From Phytoseiulus persimilis (lineage: Eukaryota > Arthropoda > Arachnida > Mesostigmata > Phytoseiidae): DNA of 64,000 nt. The notes below the pieces were generated by a model. That model had not been told where the DNA came from. It ran no database searches and saw only the letters and a list, made by a program, of their open reading frames with translations. The stretch spans positions 20,394,745-20,458,744 of the forward strand of contig CM075102.1 in NCBI GenBank assembly GCA_037576195.1, read 5' to 3'. Each line of letters begins with the position of its first letter. The stretch's first letter is position 1. Both the position numbers and the translations under genes were made by a program. Below, piece after piece: positions 40,801 through 49,700 of the stretch.

Positions 40801-43658
40801 CACGAGTGATGTTGCCTTCCAGGCATACTCATCGTCGAGGGAGGTCTCCATGAGTGGGAGACCTGGCGAAAAACTTGAATCTAGGAACCGGCTTTGTGAG
40901 CCCCGATAGAACGAAGGAATGATCCGGTTGGGAGGAATTTCGTGCCCGTATTGGGAACCTCGAAGAGCTTCAGCGTCGAACCGCCTTTTTCGTAACCTCC
41001 ATCAGATTCTGAGCGAAAGTTTCCCGATGGATGGTGCCCTGCGAAATCCGTTCCAGAAGCGGGGGAGCATGTCAGACTTCAGAAACTCCAAAACGTCGAG
41101 TTCTATGGTTATCGGGAGCTCATGTGGATCTATCGTTTCATCGACCTGTATAATTGCGAGAAATAATTTGTTCCAAAAACTCTCGAACCCTATTCAGCCC
41201 ACACCAGAGTCCACTGAAGGAAGTTCCACGGAAACTTTGCGTTCTGGGAGTTGTGAAGCGCAACGATTGCGCCATTCACAAATGGCGCTGATGAGATGGA
41301 TATTTGATCTGGTTGGCACACTCTCCCTACAGAAGGGAAGCAGTTTTTCGAGAATTGAGACCTGTGTGACGGTATTCAAGTTTCTAAATGGGCCAGGAGC
41401 GACAGATCGACCTCTCTCGCAGCAATCGTGGGACGCGTTCTCCTCGAGCCCAGAGGACTCTATTGTAATAACGATTATGTAATATTACTCCCCCCCCCCC
41501 CCCCCCGCTCTGAGGAATAGGCTGTCCATGATTGAATGGCATTCAATGAGATTTCTGCCACCCACAGATCATGTGAGTTCATCGCCTGGAATTCGCGGCC
41601 GCCGTCGATTGTTCTGCCAAACCATACACAGCTTTCGGAATCCGATTTGTCACCACTGCTCAAATCTTTCGAGTTCTCCAAGGGCTACATCACATTGCCG
41701 AGGCCTGGCTTTCCAACTCTATCCCGTGATGCAGCCTTCGGCGGCTCAACCCTCCCTAGGTTTATTTCTGTCGATGCAAGGTCAGAGCAGCGAGAAATAG
41801 AACACACTAATCCTCGACATCAATTATCCCACCGGGAAACCTCCGAGTTTCTGCTCCACTCCTTTGACCTCTTCCCGTCGCCTCGCTTATAACACGACCT
41901 TGGATCCCATCCTGAATCGTTGGCTCTTCGAAAAACTGCACGAGCTCCGCGTCCACACTTAGAGCGAAGTTTTCCGAGGCGAGCCATCAGGGGCGCAGTG
42001 CTTGTGTAATCATCCGGACTATGTTGAGAGGGGAGCGCAATAGACACCGTCGCTTTTCAAGCCAAGTGTGGCTGACTTTGGAATAGATACCTCAGGTGAG
42101 GAGGTCTCAGTTGGAAGAAATGAGTTTTCCGTGTTTTCGAAAGACCTTGTAGGCAGGCTTGCCTCACCGGACCCGTTTTTCAGAGAGAAATTGAAGTCGC
42201 AATGAAATAAGATTTGTGACAGCTGCGGCCCGTTCGCTCCTGGAGCAGAGGAATAGCAGCTCCCGTGAACGAAGAGAGCGGACCGAATCATTCGGTGCCC
42301 TCCGCGTTTTTTTGGTGCTCGCGGATTTATCAGCCCCCCCCCCCCCCCCTCTCCAACATATTCCGATAATGGTGAAGACCAACAGCTTCCGCGTCCAGCT
42401 CGCAATTTCCACGACCTCCGGGTGAACTCACTGTTCTGAGAACTTCTTTTCCCTGTACGAATCAAGTTCCAGAAACTTTTTTTGGAGTCCGTGGAGCATC
42501 TTTAGCGATATCTATCTGAAATGGCCAGTCGTTCGAACCTCATGGTCCCATGGTAAGGTTCCATGGACTCGAAATGAGCCAACCAAGAGCCTCGAGTCAA
42601 AGTGTCACCACGAGCCAGGCCATCGCCGGTCTCACAGGCGACGGGTGGGCTCGAACTGTCGATGTCCAATAATGTTGCATTCCGAAGGGTATTACCGGTT
42701 TAGCGTTGGACACTCGTTGCCCTGGGTCCGTTGGCTGCGACCATCAGTTCCCGCCGTGTGTTCAGCGCGCGAGCTTCTGTTGCTGTTACCACGTCGGCAA
42801 CCAAGGCTCTCCGCCCCATCTCTTCAGAGTCCACCCACTTCCCTCTCCCCCCAACCGAAGCGTCTCAGACCGGCAGGCGTCAAGTCTCTAAACGGCGTCC
42901 GACCCAGACCAGCCGGCCACAGAAAACGGAGCGCCGTCCAAGTCTACTTGTTGCTGTTCACCTATGCTAAAGAGCGAGCTGGGCTGATTCGCTCGGTCTG
43001 GTCGTCGACATTCAAGTTGGGCCTCGTCCGGTGGTACCCGCCGGCCGATATGGGCCTTTGACATCCACTCGACCGAACCAGCTCATCCGCGAGAGCATTT
43101 ACGAGCCCATTCAGAGCCCGTGTCCCGACCCGTGGCGTCGTTGGCGTTTGTTTCGTGGAGGCGTCCCGCGGAACGAGCGGAGGTCTTGTTGACAGTAGTC
43201 CGTGCAATGCGAGACGATTCACTTGTATCCGTTCAACGTCCTCATGTTCCGGAGGAGCTGCTGCTCCACCGCGCGGCGGCCTAATTAGCTCCAGCTACCG
43301 TCTTGCCCACGGACCGCCCAGCTGACTGCACGCGCGTCTACGGAGTCAGTTCGCACTCATCCGGAACAGCTCCCTTCCGCGATGCTCGCCAGCCGACCAA
43401 CCAAGCCTTGTCAACAAACGACCCAACACATTGCAAACTTCAGCCCGTATTCCTCGCGAAGCAATCCTCTAATTAGTAGCTGACCTGGATGATCTTCATG
43501 AGGCGAGACTTCTGACCCAACTGGGCGAATTACCAGCTGCGCAGATCGGCGCATCGTGGTCGCAGTTTCATGTTTCCCTCGGGTCGGCACTCATGAGTGT
43601 CGAATAGCTCGGCTTTCACTTCTCCCCACGTTGGCCTCTCTCCCGATGAACTCCCCTC

Positions 43659-43714
<56 letters not shown>

Positions 43715-46700
43715 CGATTGAATATTTTCGAATCCTTCCCTCTTCTCCGCCATTCCCCGTCACAGGCTGTAGTTCTATCTCCGTTATGAGGAGGAACATG
43801 TGCGAATGGGGAGGGAAGAGTGAGATTCGCGAAAAACGAGAGTAGTGGAATTATTCAGGGGACTTCGCAGTTTCATTCCAGTAGTTCGACGGTCTCGTCG
43901 TTTACACTCGCCCGGGAGGCTAGTCGAATGACACACGGGGAAATTCAACTTCACATGAGAAAATCGTGACGCTTTTAGGCGAGAACTCGTTCAGGGCCGA
44001 GGCAATGAGATCGGAGATGAGTCTTCCAAAGCTCCGAGTCGGTAGACCCGCACCGGCTCAGCTTTTCGTCCTTTTCTCGCTATTCTGAGCATGAATGCAA
44101 GATTTCTTACTAGACCTCGCAGCAGTCCCGGCTCACGGTTGAGGATTAGCAAGAAGCGCGGAGCCATACGACTGGATAACCGCAAAAAACGCAAGACTAG
44201 CGGTTTGCGGGCGCGCCGATTTTTTGTTTTTCGTCCGCACATGGGAAAGCGGAGCCTCCGAATTTTTCCTTCGTAAGCTGTGGACCATTGAGTAACGGAT
44301 CCCCAGCTTCAGGATAACGTGATCGCTATCGAGATATGCTTTCTGCAATTCACGATGGAAGCTCCACGAAGAGGCTGAGCTTCGAGATGACCCTTCCGAT
44401 TCTTGACGACACGTAGTCGCGAAAAGTTCTCCTGCATTCTAATTGGCTTCACGCGGACTCCAGACGGCGCGTCGCTTGGGGTTCGATGCGGGGTAAGAAC
44501 CGGTGTCAGCGGACGTCTGCCGCTGGCCACCTTCAAACCTAGTGGTCTCGGTTTCCCGTAAATACCCTCCATCCCCTCTCCCATTCGTCCGCAGAGACAA
44601 CTCGCGGTCAACTGGTTTCGTGACTGACTTATTGGACGCATTTCAACAATCAACGCTGAAGCGACTTCCGTTATTCCATGAGGAATTTTCGTACTCGACC
44701 TCCCGAGATTTCTAGAAGATGCCGACCTCTCCTGCTGGGCCGACCTCGATTGAAAACCAGCAAACGGAAGAGCCAAAACGGCGCGTCCGAGAGACGTCCT
44801 GAAACGTGCTCTCGGGCGGATTCGACTCCATTCAAACTGAATTCATCGCTAAAACTCGCTGGAGTTTGTTACAAGAGTGAAACCACCTCAATCAGCCATT
44901 CTCGGAACTCTCCAACGAAAGTATGATGTGGATTCGATGGAGTCTTCAAGAAGGTCAGGCCTCAAAAGACATATTTTCCCTATCAAGGTGGCTTGAAGAA
45001 TCCATTCTGCTAGAACGTATTCAAAGGAGCCTTCAGAGGCTCCGTTGAGTTCCGCTCATTCCATCCTGCCAATAACCTGCCATCATTGGACAGAGATCAA
45101 GTGAAATCAATGAGCTCTATGTAAAGATCTATATATATAAAAATCCAGGGTCTGTTTGTTTGTTTGTTTGTTTGTTTGTTTGTTTGTTTGTTTGTCCTCA
45201 ATAGGCTCCTCCGGTATTGATCGGATCGACTTGGAACAAACTGCATAATGTAGGGCGACTCACCGGGAAGGACATAGGCCACCCACTCCTCCCCCCTCCC
45301 CCTCCCCTCCTTCCCCCCTCGCGATTTACCCCAACTTTGACCCCCTCCATACTGTCACCCGCATCCAAATTCTGACGATAAGGTGCACCGCCCCGTTATG
45401 ACGCCAGCCAGACTCATCCCATTGTCATCGGATATCCTTCCCCACCTCCTCTCCTATACATCTATATATATAAAAATCCAGGGTCTGTTTGTTTGTTTGT
45501 TTGTTTGTTTGTTTGTTTGTTTGTTTGTCCTCAATAGGCTCCTCCGGTATTGATCGGATCGACTTGGAACAAACTGCATAATGTAGGGCGACTCACCGGG
45601 AAGGACATAGGCCACCCACTCCTCCCCCCTCCCCCTCCCCTCCTTCCCCCCTCGCGATTTACCCCAACTTTGACCCCCTCCATACTGTCACCCGCATCCA
45701 AATTCTGACGATAAGGTGCACCGCCCCGTTATGACGCCAGCCAGACTCATCCCATTGTCATCGGATATCCTTCCCCACCTCCTCTCCTATACATCTATCA
45801 TAAAAATCTATCATAAAAATTCCTGGAGGGGTGATTTCGAGACCAATAAGGCCATTACTTCCCAACTCTGGAGGGGTGATTCCGAGACCAATCTGGCCAT
45901 TAGTTTCCAACTCTGGAGGGGTAAATACGAGACCAATCTGGCCTTTAGTTTCTAACTCTGGAGGGCTGATTGCGAGACCAATCTGGACATTACTTTCCAA
46001 CTTTGGAGGGGTGATTCCGAGACCAATCTGGCCATTACTTTCCAACTCTGGAGGGGTGATTCCGGGACCAATCTGGCCATTACTTTCCAACTCTGGAGGG
46101 ATGATTCCGGTGCCAATTTGACCATTAGTTTTCAACTCTGGAGGGGTGATTCCGGTATCAATCTGGCCATTACTTTCCAACTCTGGAGGGGTGATTCCGG
46201 TGCCAATTTGACCATTAGTTTTCAACTCTGGAGGGGTGTTTCCGGTATCAATCTGGCCATTACTTTCCAACTCTGGAGGGGTGATTCCGGTGCCAATTTG
46301 ACCATTAGTTTTCAACTCTGGAGGGGTGATTCCGAGACCAATCTGGCCATTACTTTCCAACTCTGGAGGGGTGATTCCGAGACCAATCTGGACATTACTT
46401 TCCAACTCTGTAGGGGTGATTCCGGAACCTATCTGGCCATCACTTTCCAACTCTGGAGGGGTGATTCCGAGACCAATCTGGCCATTACTTTCCAACTCTG
46501 GAGGGGTGATTCTCAGACCAATCTGGCCATTACTTCCCAACTCTGGAGGGGTGATTCTGAGACCAATCTGAGCATTACTTCCCAACTCTGGAGGGGTGAT
46601 TCTGGGAGCAATCTGACCATTAGTTTCCAACTCTGGAGGAGTGATTCCGAGACCAATCTGACCATTACTTTCCAACTCTGGAGGGGTGATTCTGAGACCA

Positions 46701-49700
46701 ATCTGAGCATTACTTTCCAACTCTGTAGGGGTGATTCCGGAACCTATCTGGCCATCACTTTCCAACTCTGGAGGGGTGATTCCGAGACCAATCTGGCCAT
46801 TACTTTCCAACTCTGGAGGGGTGATTTCGGGACCAATCTGACCATTACTTCCCAACTCTAGAAGGGTGATTCCGGGACCAATCTGAGCATTACTTCCCAA
46901 CTCTGTAGGGGTGATTCTGGGAGCAATCTGACCATTAGTTTCCAACTCTGGAGGAGTGATTCCGAGACCAATCTGAGCATTACTTTCCAACTCTGTAGGG
47001 GTGATTCTGGGAGCAATCTGACCATTAGTTTCCAACTCTGGAGGGATGATTCTGAGACCAATCTGAGCATTACTTTACAACTCTGTAGGGGTGATTCCGG
47101 AACCTATCTGGCCATCACTTTCCAACTCTGGAGGGGTGATTCCGAGACCAATCTGGCCATTACTTTCCAACTCTGGAGGGGTGATTTCGGGACCAATCTG
47201 ACCATTACTTCCCAACTCTAGAAGGGTGATTCCGGGACCAATCTGAGCATTACTTCCCAACTCTGTAGGGGTGATTCTGGGAGCAATCTGACCATTAGTT
47301 TCCAACTCTGGAGGAGTGATTCCGAGACCAATCTGAGCATTACTTTCCAACTCTGTAGGGGTGATTCTGGGAGCAATCTGACCATTAGTTTCCAACTCTG
47401 GAGGGGTGATTCTGAGACCAATCTGAGCATTACTTTCCAACTCTGTAGGGGTGATTCTGGGAGCAATCTGACCATTAGTTTCCAACTCTGGAGGAGTGAT
47501 TCCGAGACCAATCTGAGCATTACTTCCCAACTCTGTAGGGGTGATTCTGGGAGCAATCTGACCATTAGTTTCCAACTCTGGAGGGGAGATTCTGAGACCA
47601 ATCTGAGCATTACTTTCCAACTCTGTAGGGGTGATTCCGGAACCTATCTGGCCATCACTTTCCAACTCTGGAGGGGTGATTCCGAGACCAATCTGGCCAT
47701 TACTTTCCAACTCTGGAGGGGTGATTCTCAGACCAATCTGACCATTAGTTTCCAACTCTGGAGGAGTGATTCCGAGACCAATCTGAGCATTACTTTCCAA
47801 CTCTGTAGGGGTGATTCCGGGTTCAATCTGAGGATTACTTTCCAACTCTGGAGGATTGATTCCGGGACCAATCTGAGCATCTTTTTCCAACTCTGGAGGG
47901 GCGATTCCGGGATCAATCTGAGCATCTTTCTCCAACTCTGGAGGGGCGATTCCGGGACCAATCTGAGCATCATTTTCCAACTCTGGAGGGGTGATCTCGA
48001 GACAAATCTAACTATACTTTTCAAAACCAGGGGGGTGATTCCGGGACCAATCTGACCATGCTTCTCCGAATATGAAGGGGTGATTACGACACCAATCTGA
48101 CCATACTTCTCAAAACCATGATGCTGACCAAGTGAAGAGAAAGGAAAGTGCCTCGATTCCAGGTCAGAATCCTATCGAGAATCGGTGGCCACTCCCGAAG
48201 GTCTCATGACACTACATTTAAGGCAATGTGTGTCTGTCAGCAGTAGACTCCCGAAGCAAGGGACGGGTCGGCCAGCGTAGTCGGCCGAAGGCCGGCTAGT
48301 CTATCATAAAAATCTATCATAAAAATTCCTGGAGGGGTGATTTCGAGACCAATAAGGCCATTACTTCCCAACTCTGGAGGGGTGATTCCGAGACCAATCT
48401 GGCCATTAGTTTCCAACTCTGGAGGGGTAAATACGAGACCAATCTGGCCTTTAGTTTCTAACTCTGGAGGGCTGATTGCGAGACCAATCTGGACATTACT
48501 TTCCAACTTTGGAGGGGTGATTCCGAGACCAATCTGGCCATTACTTTCCAACTCTGGAGGGGTGATTCCGGGACCAATCTGGCCATTACTTTCCAACTCT
48601 GGAGGGATGATTCCGGTGCCAATTTGACCATTAGTTTTCAACTCTGGAGGGGTGATTCCGGTATCAATCTGGCCATTACTTTCCAACTCTGGAGGGGTGA
48701 TTCCGGTGCCAATTTGACCATTAGTTTTCAACTCTGGAGGGGTGTTTCCGGTATCAATCTGGCCATTACTTTCCAACTCTGGAGGGGTGATTCCGGTGCC
48801 AATTTGACCATTAGTTTTCAACTCTGGAGGGGTGATTCCGAGACCAATCTGGCCATTACTTTCCAACTCTGGAGGGGTGATTCCGAGACCAATCTGGACA
48901 TTACTTTCCAACTCTGTAGGGGTGATTCCGGAACCTATCTGGCCATCACTTTCCAACTCTGGAGGGGTGATTCCGAGACCAATCTGGCCATTACTTTCCA
49001 ACTCTGGAGGGGTGATTCTCAGACCAATCTGGCCATTACTTCCCAACTCTGGAGGGGTGATTCTGAGACCAATCTGAGCATTACTTCCCAACTCTGGAGG
49101 GGTGATTCTGGGAGCAATCTGACCATTAGTTTCCAACTCTGGAGGAGTGATTCCGAGACCAATCTGACCATTACTTTCCAACTCTGGAGGGGTGATTCTG
49201 AGACCAATCTGAGCATTACTTTCCAACTCTGTAGGGGTGATTCCGGAACCTATCTGGCCATCACTTTCCAACTCTGGAGGGGTGATTCCGAGACCAATCT
49301 GGCCATTACTTTCCAACTCTGGAGGGGTGATTTCGGGACCAATCTGACCATTACTTCCCAACTCTAGAAGGGTGATTCCGGGACCAATCTGAGCATTACT
49401 TCCCAACTCTGTAGGGGTGATTCTGGGAGCAATCTGACCATTAGTTTCCAACTCTGGAGGAGTGATTCCGAGACCAATCTGAGCATTACTTTCCAACTCT
49501 GTAGGGGTGATTCTGGGAGCAATCTGACCATTAGTTTCCAACTCTGGAGGGATGATTCTGAGACCAATCTGAGCATTACTTTACAACTCTGTAGGGGTGA
49601 TTCCGGAACCTATCTGGCCATCACTTTCCAACTCTGGAGGGGTGATTCCGAGACCAATCTGGCCATTACTTTCCAACTCTGGAGGGGTGATTTCGGGACC

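Larger units (their letters stand above)
32892..45127 (-). other. SCYL2 intron 1, part between exon 2 and the Helitron
   Basis: No gene recognised on either strand. It holds poly(C) runs at 33125, 41490 and 42334 and a (TC)n tract near 43656. Open stretches at 35445-34804 (213 codons, minus) and 41145-40516 (minus, one TGA inside) have no match I can name and are near the length expected by chance. Confidence 0.6.
45794..48299 (+). mobile_element. Helitron unit 1 of head-to-tail dimer (2,506 bp)
   Basis: Starts with a 13-base tip (TCTATCATAAAAA) present twice (45794-45819), then the 45-bp minisatellite, then about 180 bases of unique 3' sequence, the hairpin at 48280-48296 and CTAG at 48296-48299. 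The next base begins another TC tip with nothing in between. Confidence 0.85.

Noticed and set aside
43556-43845. Plus-strand frames with SLSLSL runs
   Set aside because: Produced by the (TC)n microsatellite at 43656-43707.
45128-45793. The 333-bp repeats as LTRs of a retrotransposon
   Set aside because: They are directly adjacent with no internal region between them, lack TG...CA ends, and begin with the Helitron-type TC tip at an A|T-type site.
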